From: CAYNJF01 sp964351745
GTDB lineage: Bacteria > Pseudomonadota > Gammaproteobacteria > Berkiellales > Berkiellaceae
Assembly: GCA_964351745.1 (NCBI GenBank)
Contig: CAYGPI010000026.1
Coordinates: 1 to 28,245 of the forward strand
Direction: 5' to 3'
Length of the DNA: 28,245 bases
The position numbers were made by a program, and so were the translations under genes. This document shows positions 15,607-25,088 of this stretch, one piece after another (the first letter of the stretch is position 1; each line of letters starts with the position of its first letter). Under the pieces are notes generated by a model. The model was not told the origin of the DNA. It was given only the letters and a program-made list of their open reading frames with translations, and did not search any database.

Positions 15607-16021
15607 AATTTGGTCCCTCAAATAAATAGCTTGATTCAATAGAGCTAAGTTGTAATATACCGAATATATATGTAAATAGGCAGTCATTAAAAATACACTC
15701 ATAGGTATGCAGAAAGTAGAAATAGTCTTGTGTTTATGGTGTGGCGCAAGAGTACATGCAAGTTAGACAATTAGTTTTGAACGAAAGGAGCTATGGCCGT
15801 GCCATATTAAGTATCGATTAGTACAACACTGTTTTGCTGTGCGGCACTTTTTTGGGGGCGCTATGATCACATTAGTCTGAAGGTAAAATGGAATATTATG
15901 ACTTATCGATAAGAATCGATTAGATGTATCTACATGCTATTTATTCTAATAGGACGAACTTTTTCTTCTGTACTCTAGTCTATATTAAAATGTAAACCAT
16001 TGGATATGTAGCAAAATAGCG
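15607..16021. other. Divergent intergenic region between katG and the C58-protease-like gene
   Basis: This 415-nt stretch should carry both promoters. Seen directly: a perfect 12-bp palindrome CTTATCGATAAG at 15902-15913, a candidate operator; AAGGAG (15785-15790) followed by a five-codon frame MAVPY from ATG 15793 to TAA 15810; and downstream a six-T run (15848-15853) preceded by GGCAC (15843-15847), which can pair with GTGCC (15799-15803). The last two together resemble a leader with a terminator on the plus strand. A TATATT at 15981-15986 is a possible -10 for the plus-strand gene. No complete -35/-10 pair is convincing on either strand. Confidence 0.35.
15615..15620 (-). promoter_or_regulatory. 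Ribosome binding site deciding the katG start
   Basis: On the minus strand TGAGGG lies 8 nt before TTG 15606. The ATG codons at 15702 and 15687 have no comparable site and would give an N-terminus without a signal peptide. This supports a TTG start. Confidence 0.55.
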
Positions 16022-19000
16022 ATGATAGATGGTCAAGAATTTATAGAATCAGATCTGGCCGCAGTTAAAGCCGTACCAATGACGGCTAAACGTAAACGAG
16101 ATTTACACAATGAGGCAAAGGGAAAGCTTAAGGCTATGTTGGAGCAGAACTTTAAGGTCGAGAATGCTGATGTCATTTTTAAGCAGCTAGAGCCCTTTGG
16201 CAGAGCCCATTATTTTGAATGTAATGATTCGCAAGCAGCCTTGCTGACGAAATGGGTTGAGCAACAAACAAGATCGCAGCCCCTTTCAAAAAAACAAATA
16301 TTAGCTCTAAAAAAACAGATAGCTATTGTCAATAGTAAACAAAATGACATTGAGGCTCGCTATCGCAATGCATCTAGTCTTCCAGAAATAATGTTGGCTT
16401 GTAATATGATGGAAGCACCTACTAAACATGGTTTTGTTTGTGGTGACTGTCATTATAAATATTCAGGGGATGACACAAAGGATAACTTAAATTTTATAAA
16501 AGTCAGAGAAAACTATTTTAATAATAGTATACGTATTCCAATCCTTCAGGTTTTAATAAAAATTCAAGAAGAAAATAGGCAGATGACTGAGGAAGAAGTC
16601 AAAACTTTAGTAAAAGGCATGACGCTCGGCTATCAAGCCTTCTCTGTTGCTGTTAAAAACATGATTTCTGAAGCAGAAAATAGTGTTATTGAGAAACTAG
16701 CAGAATTTTCTGTACAGGAGGATTCTCATGGCGTAATGGGACTTACGAAATCTGATTACGAAAGTGATTTTCAACAAAGAATGAATCAAGGTGAGTTGAA
16801 CTTGATTTACAAAGAAACCCAAAATAAGCTAGCTATCCTTGGTAATGAAATTAAAAATCTGAATAAAAAAATATCAGAAGCTGAACCAGATTCAGCTGAG
16901 CTTAAAGAGCTGAACGAACAGCTTGAAAAGAAAGTGGAGAAAGAAAAAAAAGTTTATGAAGTTGTAAAAACTATAAAGCAAGTTAATGCTTTAAATGAGA
17001 ATGCTAGGATGGCAGAGGATCACTACAAAGGATCCGTGAAGGAGTTAATTGGCATCTATAACGTTGTTAAATCAAAGCCACTGACAGAAAAATATTATGA
17101 ACTCAAAGAGCGCCTGAAAGATGAGACTTTAGGACCTAACGAAAGAAAAGCATTAAAAGCAGAATTGAAAACCGTCCACAACCAATTAAATTCTTCATCT
17201 AAATTGCGAACGCTTGCTTTTAGCCAACGCACTCAGAAAACTGTCGATGACCGTGCCCAGCGATATAATGCCTCGGTTATTAATTATATGCAACAAGGTG
17301 CTATCCCATCTATGGGTACGTCCGGAGGACTATGTTACGGGTATTCGTATCTCTTTACTGATGCTTTTAATGATTTGCCACCAAATGCAACCTTGGAGCA
17401 AACTCAACGTGCTATCCAAGGGAAGAAGCAAACCGAGTTAGAACATAATAACAACTCTCTTGGCATGTCCTTGGCAGCTTATTGTTTATGGGATTCTCAA
17501 TTTGATACGCCACCTAAAGACTGTCTTTATGTAGACTCATCTCAACGAAAAGATCCAGAGTTAACTGGAGTCAGTAAAGTCAAGGATAAGGTTGTAAGAA
17601 ATCTTGAGATTAAGAAGTTTAAGAGAAGCAATTTTTGCAATCAAATTATACATCATAGTAAAAATATGCCTTGCACATTTATGTTAAGCATAGGCTCTAA
17701 GACCAGTGGTCATGCTATTGGATTTTCAAGAAATGAGCATGGCATTTGGCTTCATGATTCAAATTTTGGTCTTGTTTTTTTTGATAGTAGAGATCCAGAT
17801 TACGAGAAAAATTTCAAACGTTTTTTTTCAAAACATATTGAAAGTACATACCCAAAGCTTCAGCATCGATTTGAAATTTCAAATACTAAGATAAGGCACG
17901 ATTTAGAAAAGGGATTAGAGTTGACGTTAGCTGTCATAGGTGGCTTGGAAAAATTAAACGCAGAGCTCTGTCCTGATGCGATGACTAAGGTCGAAGAATT
18001 GTGTGGAGAAATTCATGAAGAGCTTAAAGCCTTATTACCTGAAGCTTATGGCTCTTTTCTTGCAAACAATATTAACTTTGATCTAAGTACTTCTGAAAAC
18101 CTACTTGTAAACCTAGAGGCTATCAAAAAATTAGTTGATGTTGAGATCGGTAATATAGAGAAGGTGAAAAGGGGCATCACTAGCGGTGAGCCTATCACGG
18201 CACATGATCAAGAAAATCTCATGCAGTTAGATTTGCGTTTAGCAAAATTGCGAGACATACAACAAAAGTGCTCTACTCATAGTGTTTCCAGTCAGTTAAA
18301 AGAGAAGCAAAAGCAACTATCAGGACTATCTTCAGAATTTAAAAAGATTAAAGACTCACTTGGTAAGGATGAACCGGAGCCTACTAGACTAGCTGAAATT
18401 AGAGATGCATTTTCATCGCTAAAAAATGAGATTAAGCAGTTAAAGCATGAGCGAGCGTTAGTCATTAACCCTGATGCAGTCCATGCTGCTAATATTAAAA
18501 AGTCAAAGGTTGAATTGCAGAGAATTTACAATCCCAGTAGGAAGAAGCCTTTGGATCAAAAAGAGAAAGTGAGAGTCGCTGAGTTACTAGGCCATCTAAA
18601 TCAAGCGCAAGGCCATTTGGTCTCTCTTGTGTTAGAAAAGCCAAGTCTCATGAGTCAGGGGAATGTCGGCTCTACTATCAAAGAGACACACAGTCATCTT
18701 AATAATCTAGGCAAACATGTTATAAGTTCCTGCAATCAACCAAAACTTGAGAATCCATCTGCAGCCTCATCTGTACAGAAATCACTTATATCTTTTATGG
18801 GGAAGTTGGGGGAAAGCATGAGTGGTTTTGTTAAGAGCCTTAAAAAAATACTATCTCCAAAAAAAGTTTCAGCTATAGAGCACAAGCAAAAACATGCGCG
18901 TGAGCAAGTCGTCGATAAGAGTACTAGTATAGATCCAAAAAGCTCTAAGCCAAATACTCCTGACGATAGAAATCCTAATGTTGCCGAGCAGCCTAAACAG

Positions 19001-19024
19001 GGTAAAGCGCATAAGCCAACATAA
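16022..19024 (+). CDS. YopT-type (C58) cysteine-protease-like large protein, candidate effector
   Basis: The central region of this 1000-residue protein shows the catalytic triad pattern of C58 peptidases such as YopT and AvrPphB: Cys438 in SGGLCYGYS, His564 in TSGHAIGFSR and Asp579 in WLHDSNFGLVFF, in the right order with typical spacing. C58 enzymes cleave host proteins after delivery into eukaryotic cells. The N-terminal third contains a Cys-rich patch (Cys127, VCGDC 139-143). Long charged coiled coils flank the core (about 260-400 and 740-830). The tail (about 930-1000) is Lys/Pro/Asn-rich and disordered. There is no Sec signal or membrane segment. Effector status is inference from fold and architecture; a phage or toxin role is possible. 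ATG 16022 lacks a ribosome site, and Met20 is an alternative. Confidence 0.7.
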   Translation: MIDGQEFIESDLAAVKAVPMTAKRKRDLHNEAKGKLKAMLEQNFKVENADVIFKQLEPFGRAHYFECNDSQAALLTKWVEQQTRSQPLSKKQILALKKQIAIVNSKQNDIEARYRNASSLPEIMLACNMMEAPTKHGFVCGDCHYKYSGDDTKDNLNFIKVRENYFNNSIRIPILQVLIKIQEENRQMTEEEVKTLVKGMTLGYQAFSVAVKNMISEAENSVIEKLAEFSVQEDSHGVMGLTKSDYESDFQQRMNQGELNLIYKETQNKLAILGNEIKNLNKKISEAEPDSAELKELNEQLEKKVEKEKKVYEVVKTIKQVNALNENARMAEDHYKGSVKELIGIYNVVKSKPLTEKYYELKERLKDETLGPNERKALKAELKTVHNQLNSSSKLRTLAFSQRTQKTVDDRAQRYNASVINYMQQGAIPSMGTSGGLCYGYSYLFTDAFNDLPPNATLEQTQRAIQGKKQTELEHNNNSLGMSLAAYCLWDSQFDTPPKDCLYVDSSQRKDPELTGVSKVKDKVVRNLEIKKFKRSNFCNQIIHHSKNMPCTFMLSIGSKTSGHAIGFSRNEHGIWLHDSNFGLVFFDSRDPDYEKNFKRFFSKHIESTYPKLQHRFEISNTKIRHDLEKGLELTLAVIGGLEKLNAELCPDAMTKVEELCGEIHEELKALLPEAYGSFLANNINFDLSTSENLLVNLEAIKKLVDVEIGNIEKVKRGITSGEPITAHDQENLMQLDLRLAKLRDIQQKCSTHSVSSQLKEKQKQLSGLSSEFKKIKDSLGKDEPEPTRLAEIRDAFSSLKNEIKQLKHERALVINPDAVHAANIKKSKVELQRIYNPSRKKPLDQKEKVRVAELLGHLNQAQGHLVSLVLEKPSLMSQGNVGSTIKETHSHLNNLGKHVISSCNQPKLENPSAASSVQKSLISFMGKLGESMSGFVKSLKKILSPKKVSAIEHKQKHAREQVVDKSTSIDPKSSKPNTPDDRNPNVAEQPKQGKAHKPT

Positions 19025-19040
19025 AGATGAGAAGTATGGC

Positions 19041-20717
19041 TTAAAGATCTAGAATGATAATATTTTTGGAGAAAACATCAAGGCCATCATGACCGCCATC
19101 AAATTTTAGTTGGATATCTGCAATGGTAATGGCGTTAGTCGGTGATTTTTTATCTGAGATTGTGACTTCATAAACATTCGTTTTTTCACCAGCTTCTTCA
19201 AGTTGAACAACGTCAACTAATCTATCCTCATGTGGGATCCTTAAGGATTCAAAGAGTGTCTCTAAGTTAAGCTTCGTGAGCGGTTGATTGTTGCTTGCTG
19301 TTGGCTCATTTAAGATGATGCTTTGGTATAATGTTTGTTCATAAATAATGTTGAAGGGTTCGTTTTGAGTTAGAACGATAGACGGCTCCGTTGAGACTAG
19401 AACTGTAAAAGCTCTTTGCTCAATGACTTGCTCTGAGTCTAAATAATGAAATTGAAACTCTAAAGGCAGTTTTTCCATGCTCATGTCTGACAAGGTTAAA
19501 CTATGAATGTAATGCTGCAAGGGGTGATCTAGGTTGTGACCAATAATTTTTAGCTGTGAATGTGATTCGGCGCCACCTTCTAATCCAAAACTATAGCCAG
19601 ACCATGCTTGATCGCGTCCAATGGTTTGAATAAGTTTATCATTCCAGTAAAGTTCAAATGAGCTATCTTCGTTGTCTGAAACGCCTGAGTAAAAACTTAG
19701 TTGATAGGCGTGCCCAGGCTTGGTTAATATATCTTGGGAAACCTCAATCTCATTTTCAGGCGTTGTTTTATTTGGGAAATGCAAAAGTGAGCTTGTGTGT
19801 TTCTGCCAACCAAGGGCTCTGTCAAAAGGGTATGCGAGTGTGAGATCTAAGCCATCAAAAGTAGGGTCGCTTAGAAGGTTGGTTGGTACATCTCTATCCA
19901 AAAAGCCTTCTAATTGAAACTCATAACTTCCATCGTCAAATAATTCAACCTCGAAAACAACTGGCCCATTGGCACCCTGGTACGCAGTTAGCGTTGATCC
20001 ATCTTGGCTTATAACATAATAAAGAGGCATGTTTTGAGTCGTTAGATTGGCGTCAATTAAACCTTGTTGTTTGACTAAGGGCAAAAATTCAAAAGCGACG
20101 TTTTCAGCTTTTGAAAAATTAATATGCAGATCCCCGAATGTTTTTAAGGCATCATGTTGACCAGGCAAGAAACCTTCTTGATCCACAAATCCAAGATCTG
20201 GATCCCTTAAGATAAGTTCTGATTTAGAGATATCAAACTGTAGTGCGAGTTGAATCTTGCCTTCTGGAGTCTGTAGTTCATAAGAAAAGGATTCGTGTCC
20301 TGATTCATTGCCTTGTGAGCTATAGCTAAAGTCGCCAGCTTTATGACCATTTGAGTCTTTGGTATGAATGGTGAGAGTTCCCTGACCGTTTTCGTAAGAG
20401 AGCTCTAGGATACCCTCATCTGGTTGCATCTCTCCCAGAGCATAGCCTTCTATGCTGGAAAGGGTGCTGCCTTCCTGACTTGATTCTAACAAATTCCCTG
20501 ATATGGTTTCTGGTTGCGCAGTCAATTGATTGGTATGTATTTGGCCATGGTCAATATCTTGCACCGTCTCTGTCAAGAAGTTTTCGAGAACAGGCGTGTC
20601 CTTTGGGATTTGAGCATCCACAATTTCCTTGAGCTCTATATTGGCCGGTGTAGAGGCTAAAGGCCCACCCTCAGTTTGGGTGGGCGAAATGGTAAATTCA
20701 ATCGTTGGCTTCTTCAT
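19041..20717 (-). CDS. Beta-rich protein resembling repeats of type I-secreted adhesins
   Basis: This is an acidic, 558-residue protein with few or no Cys and no signal peptide. Residues about 100-160 (GTLTIHTKDSNGHKAGDFSY) and about 220-275 (LYYVISQDGSTLTAYQGANG, then VFEVELFDDGSYEFQLEGFL) match the style of T1SS-143/VCBS-like repeats of giant secreted adhesins. Residues about 280-425 look like a galactose-binding-type jelly roll (NLLSDPTFDG, GHAYQLSFYSG, SSFELYWNDKLIQT). I see no GGxGxD calcium repeats and no secretion genes nearby. It may be a small type I substrate or a remnant of a larger adhesin. It ends 16 nt from the convergent protease-like gene and follows the RND gene on the same strand after 97 nt. 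There is no strong ribosome site. Confidence 0.55.
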   Translation of the reverse strand: MKKPTIEFTISPTQTEGGPLASTPANIELKEIVDAQIPKDTPVLENFLTETVQDIDHGQIHTNQLTAQPETISGNLLESSQEGSTLSSIEGYALGEMQPDEGILELSYENGQGTLTIHTKDSNGHKAGDFSYSSQGNESGHESFSYELQTPEGKIQLALQFDISKSELILRDPDLGFVDQEGFLPGQHDALKTFGDLHINFSKAENVAFEFLPLVKQQGLIDANLTTQNMPLYYVISQDGSTLTAYQGANGPVVFEVELFDDGSYEFQLEGFLDRDVPTNLLSDPTFDGLDLTLAYPFDRALGWQKHTSSLLHFPNKTTPENEIEVSQDILTKPGHAYQLSFYSGVSDNEDSSFELYWNDKLIQTIGRDQAWSGYSFGLEGGAESHSQLKIIGHNLDHPLQHYIHSLTLSDMSMEKLPLEFQFHYLDSEQVIEQRAFTVLVSTEPSIVLTQNEPFNIIYEQTLYQSIILNEPTASNNQPLTKLNLETLFESLRIPHEDRLVDVVQLEEAGEKTNVYEVTISDKKSPTNAITIADIQLKFDGGHDGLDVFSKNIIILDL

Positions 20718-20814
20718 AAGGTGTGACTACACTACCTGTTGCTAAGTCTATAACCTTAGAAGACCTTAATTTGAAGGCTGTGTATATTGGACTTTAGTCT
20801 AATTTTACACAGAT

Positions 20815-23800
20815 TTAAGCCAATCTTTTGATTTTTAACCTTTTTCTTTCGGTTCGCTCCATGCTTAATCGATATAAGAGAGGCACCACAAGGAGTGTTA
20901 AAAACGTAGATACAACAAGCCCCCAAACAATAGCCGTCGCTACAGGGCCCCATATGAGCGATTGGCCACCTAGTCCTGTGGCAAGTGAGAATAAACCTGC
21001 AATCGTTGTCACTGAGGTGATAAGGATAGGGATGACGCGTCTTCTTGCTGCATATAAAATAGAATGCATAAGAGGCATCCCGGCTCTAAATCTATCGTTA
21101 GCAGCACTAATGAGCACAATGGCAGAGTTCACCGCAATCCCAGATAAGGCTACGACTCCATATAGGGTGAATAAGCTCATGGGATTTCGAGTGACTATCA
21201 ATCCTATGATGACGCCACATAGTGCCAATGGCACCGTAGATAGGATCATAAAAGGTTGCCAATAACTTCTAAATTGAGTGCCCAAAATAAGATACATAAT
21301 CCCTAGTCCTATAAAGAACAGCTTAGGTAGGGCGTCTAGGCTTTCTTGGATGTCATCAAGCTCACCACTAAACTCCAGTTGTATAGTTGGGTGCTTGCTC
21401 GCATAATTTTGCCATGATTGCTTAATATGATCATTGGCGGCAACGGTATCAATCTCATCTTTATCAATATCACCTGAGACGGTAATAGCCTTCCTAAAAT
21501 TGTAATGGCGTATATTGCTTTGGCCATGAGATGTGCTTTGATCGACAAGATCGACAAGTTTATGTTGGTGACCATCGCGGCTCACAATAGGTGTTTGTAA
21601 AAATGTGTTCATATCGTGATAGACAACAGGCTGTGCTTTAACTAAAACTTTTAGCTCTTCGCCTTCATGTTGCATGCGACTAACCACTTCACCATCGACC
21701 AATAGCCTAATATGACGCTGCACACTGGCGGGATTCATACCAGCTTGATGAATAGCATCCATGTTAGGTTTTAAAACAAGTTCAGGTTGACCTTTGCTAT
21801 CATTGTCAGTGATGTCAAAAGCTGAAGGTAGTTGTCCTATGATTTCTTTTAAATCGACAACAGCTTCTCTGATGAGTTCAAAATCGTCACCTCTTACTTT
21901 AACATTAATAGGCGATGAGGTAGGTGGGCCCCCAGCAAGAGAAAGATAACTGATTTTTTTAGGGCCAGGCGTTTTAAGCACATAAGCCCTGGTTTGCTCT
22001 ATTAACTCAGCAACGGAAGCCATATCAGCTTTTCTTGGGTTTAGCGAGACCATGACCTGTCCATAAGATTCACCAATAAATGGCTCCGTTTCGGTAAACA
22101 TCATACCTGCATAAGATACAATAGCTCTCACATCCTTGGCGTGAAGTTGCTCGCTAATCTTTTTCTCAATTATCTCTGTTTGTTGTAATGTTTGAGCAAC
22201 AGGGGTGCCTGGTTGCATTTCAACATTGACATAGAATAAGCGCACTGGATCAGAGGCGAAGAAGTTAAATTTAATAAGTCCAAGCCCTAAAGAGGAGATA
22301 GAGAAGATAAATAAGACAATCACGCTTGCTAAAGTTCTTTTAGGGTGTCTAAAAATCTTAATAAGCGTTTGAACATATTTGATTCGAATTTTTCGCGTTA
22401 AATTCTGCCGAATGATTTGCACTTTGGATGGCTTTCGAAATGACAGGGACAGAGCGCTAATATGAGCTGGTAGCATCCAATAGGCTTCTATGAGACTAAA
22501 GGCGAGAGCCAAACAAACCACGAGCGGGATAACCATCATAAATTGCCCTAGAATGCCAGGTAGAAGCATCAAGGGAAGGAAGGCGGCAATCGTTGTCATG
22601 ACAGAAGCTGTGACAGGGGCTGCAACTTCCTTAAGAGCTTCCATGATGGCATCCATTTTGTTATAGCCACGACTGAGCCTATAGTAAATGGATTCAACAA
22701 CGACCACAGAGTCATCGACGAGCATGCCTAAGCAAATGACGACGCCAAGAAGCACAGAGACATTCAACGTTTGAGAGAGACCATCAAGGGCTAAAAAAGT
22801 AGCGGCTAATGTAAATGGTATCCCAATGGCGACTAACGTCGCGATAGATAGTCCTAAAAATAGCCAAGTACTTAATAGGACTAAAAACAACCCCAGCACA
22901 GCATTGGCTTGCATAATATTAAGGGCGCTTGTTGTAATTTCAGTTTGATCGTCAAGCAGTACAATTTCAATACCTGAGCCGGATTGAGTGCTATTGGTTT
23001 CTTTAACGTATGACTGTATGTTATCAACCAATTTTAGAATATTGGTGCTGTCACGCTTCATGACTGTGAGAATAATAGCTGTCTTGCCTTGATAGTGGAC
23101 AAGTCTCGAAGTTTTTTCTCGGCCATGCTGAAGGTCTGATATTTCAGAAAGAGGAAGCAGCCCACTTGCTGTGTTGATGGGGACTTTGCCTAGATGCTGC
23201 GGGCTTGAATTGGCTCCTAACCATCTGACAATCCATCTTGATTCATCCACAATCAGTGTGCCAGCAGATTGGTCTCGGTACTGAGTTGCAATGGTGTTAG
23301 CAATATCTTCAGGCGAAACCCCATAAGATGCAGCTTTAATGGGATCAAAGTAACTTTGTAATTCTGGGTCACGAAGTCCAATGTTGTCGACTCTATCGAC
23401 GCCATCGAGTCGCTCTAGATCTTTTTCTATATTTCTAGCAAAGCTTCTTAGCCTATCATCATCCGCTTGGCCAACAACGGCAATGGTGGCTGATGGGAAA
23501 GCATTTGAAGAGGTTAATTCTAAAATATTTGGTCTTTCAGCTTCAGGTGGTAATTTTCTTTCTGCATTTTGTATTTCACGACGCAAATCATTGAGTCTTT
23601 TATCAAAGTTGCGCTCTGACAATTGATTGAAACGCACCAAAATGCTGGAAACGCTATCGCGTGAGACGCTAGATACAAATCGAATATCAGGTATGTTTCG
23701 AATGGTATTTTCAATTTGTTCAGTAATACTTGTTTCAATGTCCCCAGCAGAAGCGCCAGGGAATATAGTTGTAATTTGGATCCAATTAAAGTTAATGGTT

Positions 23801-23913
23801 GGATCTTGCTCTCTGGGCAGTTGCATGTAAGTGATAGAGCCTAAGACGATCACGAATACAAACATAAGGTTAGCTAACACGTGGTTGCTAAGAAATTTTT
23901 CAACCCACTTCAT
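20815..23913 (-). CDS. RND-family efflux transporter, inner-membrane subunit
   Basis: This 1032-residue protein is a full-length proton-driven RND pump of the hydrophobe/amphiphile efflux type, which exports drugs, detergents or lipids through a tripartite complex. It starts with a cytosolic cap and first transmembrane helix (about 11-30). The first periplasmic loop holds FPGASAGDIETSITEQIE (about 51-68). The proton-relay pair Asp400-Asp401 lies in LGMLVDDSVVVVES. A second periplasmic loop and a closing five-helix bundle follow (for example LFTLYGVVALSGIAVNSAIV), with a basic tail. Substrate cannot be predicted. Its ATG lies inside the end of the fusion-protein gene (14-nt overlap), preceded by AAGGCGG, so the two are translationally coupled. 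No TolC-type outer-membrane channel is encoded here; one from elsewhere in the genome would be needed. Confidence 0.92.
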   Translation of the reverse strand: MKWVEKFLSNHVLANLMFVFVIVLGSITYMQLPREQDPTINFNWIQITTIFPGASAGDIETSITEQIENTIRNIPDIRFVSSVSRDSVSSILVRFNQLSERNFDKRLNDLRREIQNAERKLPPEAERPNILELTSSNAFPSATIAVVGQADDDRLRSFARNIEKDLERLDGVDRVDNIGLRDPELQSYFDPIKAASYGVSPEDIANTIATQYRDQSAGTLIVDESRWIVRWLGANSSPQHLGKVPINTASGLLPLSEISDLQHGREKTSRLVHYQGKTAIILTVMKRDSTNILKLVDNIQSYVKETNSTQSGSGIEIVLLDDQTEITTSALNIMQANAVLGLFLVLLSTWLFLGLSIATLVAIGIPFTLAATFLALDGLSQTLNVSVLLGVVICLGMLVDDSVVVVESIYYRLSRGYNKMDAIMEALKEVAAPVTASVMTTIAAFLPLMLLPGILGQFMMVIPLVVCLALAFSLIEAYWMLPAHISALSLSFRKPSKVQIIRQNLTRKIRIKYVQTLIKIFRHPKRTLASVIVLFIFSISSLGLGLIKFNFFASDPVRLFYVNVEMQPGTPVAQTLQQTEIIEKKISEQLHAKDVRAIVSYAGMMFTETEPFIGESYGQVMVSLNPRKADMASVAELIEQTRAYVLKTPGPKKISYLSLAGGPPTSSPINVKVRGDDFELIREAVVDLKEIIGQLPSAFDITDNDSKGQPELVLKPNMDAIHQAGMNPASVQRHIRLLVDGEVVSRMQHEGEELKVLVKAQPVVYHDMNTFLQTPIVSRDGHQHKLVDLVDQSTSHGQSNIRHYNFRKAITVSGDIDKDEIDTVAANDHIKQSWQNYASKHPTIQLEFSGELDDIQESLDALPKLFFIGLGIMYLILGTQFRSYWQPFMILSTVPLALCGVIIGLIVTRNPMSLFTLYGVVALSGIAVNSAIVLISAANDRFRAGMPLMHSILYAARRRVIPILITSVTTIAGLFSLATGLGGQSLIWGPVATAIVWGLVVSTFLTLLVVPLLYRLSMERTERKRLKIKRLA

Positions 23914-24952
23914 TTAAACCGCCTTCCATGGAGTCTAGAGTAATGGGATCACCTTGCTTTAACTGATGTCGACCTTCTAAAATGAGGTCCCCTTTAAGTA
24001 GGACTGGCAGAGCGACAGGACTACCTTCTTTGGCATTTTTGAGCTCAACAAAATGCGCCTTGTCTCCTATATTCAAGAAGAGCCCGTATTGATGATCTCT
24101 CTTTGAAATATAGGCGGCTGGAAGATGGGGTCTTGGATCTTCCCAGACGAGGGTGCCAATCGTACCAGACATGGGATGCTGACCTGTAAAGGTTAGCCTA
24201 ATTTCTTGGGTGTGGGTTTTGTTGTCTAAACCGGCAACTTGGGCTTTGATGGTCAAGGGGTATGTTTTGTCGTTATGTTTAAAGTAAATTTTAGAAGCTT
24301 GTGGGATCAGTGAAATTTGGCTTGGATGCAAATAAGCCTTCACTTCTAGTTTATCGTGCTCCAAGAGTTTAAAGAGTGGAGAGCCTTGTTGAATAAACTC
24401 ACCTAGTTGCGCTGAGCGTTGCGTGATAACGCCTGAAAAGGGGGCTTTAATAGTGCATCGCTGAACTTGCAGTTGAGCTGATGACACTTGATTTTTTTGG
24501 ATGGATAACTGAGATTGATACCAGTTTAATTCTGAGCTTAGTGTTTTTATGCGCTCTTTAGAAATATTGTTTTGATTGGCAAGCGTTTGTGTTTGTTTGA
24601 GCTGCCACTCATGAAGGGCAATTTTGGCTTGTGTGCCAGGAAGGACACTCTGAGCTTGCTGCAAGTTTAAAGTCTGGTCATCGCAAGCTAAGACGGCAAG
24701 TATTTCACCTTGCTGTACTTTTTGTCCAACATCAACTTTAATACTTTGTATTTCACCATAAGTTTGGGAGCTTATCTGAGCATGATTTGTGCTAAAGACA
24801 TGGGCAGATACTTCTTGGGTGGGGTGAAGCACAATAGAATTTAGGTTCGCGCAGGTAACAGGAACAGGATCTATTGCAAAGCAAGGAGCCATAAAAAGGA
24901 GATTGACCATCGCTGTTAGACATATGGTTATCTGCAAAGAAAATCTTATCAT
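23900..24952 (-). CDS. RND efflux membrane fusion protein (periplasmic adaptor)
   Basis: This 350-residue adaptor would link the RND pump to an outer-membrane channel. It opens with a Sec signal peptide ending near CFA-ID (residue 26). Next come the first half of a lipoyl-like domain (IKVDVGQKVQQGEILAVLAC), a short alpha-helical hairpin (about 95-165), the second lipoyl half (CTIKAPFSGVITQRSAQLGE), then beta-barrel and membrane-proximal domains. No lipobox is seen, so it is probably not lipidated. AGGA at about 5 nt supports the ATG at 24952. It is the first gene of the two-gene unit; a perfect TATAAT lies about 45 nt upstream. The gene is divergent from the small membrane protein gene at 25089. 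Confidence 0.9.
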   Translation of the reverse strand: MIRFSLQITICLTAMVNLLFMAPCFAIDPVPVTCANLNSIVLHPTQEVSAHVFSTNHAQISSQTYGEIQSIKVDVGQKVQQGEILAVLACDDQTLNLQQAQSVLPGTQAKIALHEWQLKQTQTLANQNNISKERIKTLSSELNWYQSQLSIQKNQVSSAQLQVQRCTIKAPFSGVITQRSAQLGEFIQQGSPLFKLLEHDKLEVKAYLHPSQISLIPQASKIYFKHNDKTYPLTIKAQVAGLDNKTHTQEIRLTFTGQHPMSGTIGTLVWEDPRPHLPAAYISKRDHQYGLFLNIGDKAHFVELKNAKEGSPVALPVLLKGDLILEGRHQLKQGDPITLDSMEGGLNEVG

Positions 24953-24995
24953 TTCAATCCTACTTTTGAGCTAAAAAACTTGATGTTGACACGTG

Positions 24996-25001
24996 ATTAT
25001 A
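24996..25001 (-). promoter_or_regulatory. -10-like TATAAT upstream of the efflux pair
   Basis: On the minus strand a perfect TATAAT hexamer at 25001-24996 would place transcription start about 37 nt before the fusion-protein ATG. No good -35 is found at 16-18 nt, so an activator may be needed or the match may be chance. The flanking ACGTGATTATACGT is an inverted ACGT repeat across the hexamer and could be an operator. Confidence 0.35.
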
Positions 25002-25088
25002 CGTTTTGTTTACATGGGAGAGATTAACACGATTTATTATAGTTCCCTAACAAGGCAGGTAAATATCTAAAGCTAAAGGAATGGAAGA

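Noticed and set aside
15607..15702. Extra 32-residue N-terminus of katG from ATG 15702
   Set aside because: It has no ribosome site, an unusual Tyr/Leu-rich sequence and masks a clear signal peptide starting at TTG 15606.
16388..16455. Zinc-finger reading of the Cys127/Cys140/Cys143/His144 patch in the protease-like protein
   Set aside because: Spacing fits no named zinc-binding class, and the residues are too few to claim a metal site.
20828..21265. 145-codon plus-strand frame opposite the end of the RND pump gene
   Set aside because: It is fully antisense to conserved transmembrane helices of the pump, and its translation has no recognisable features.
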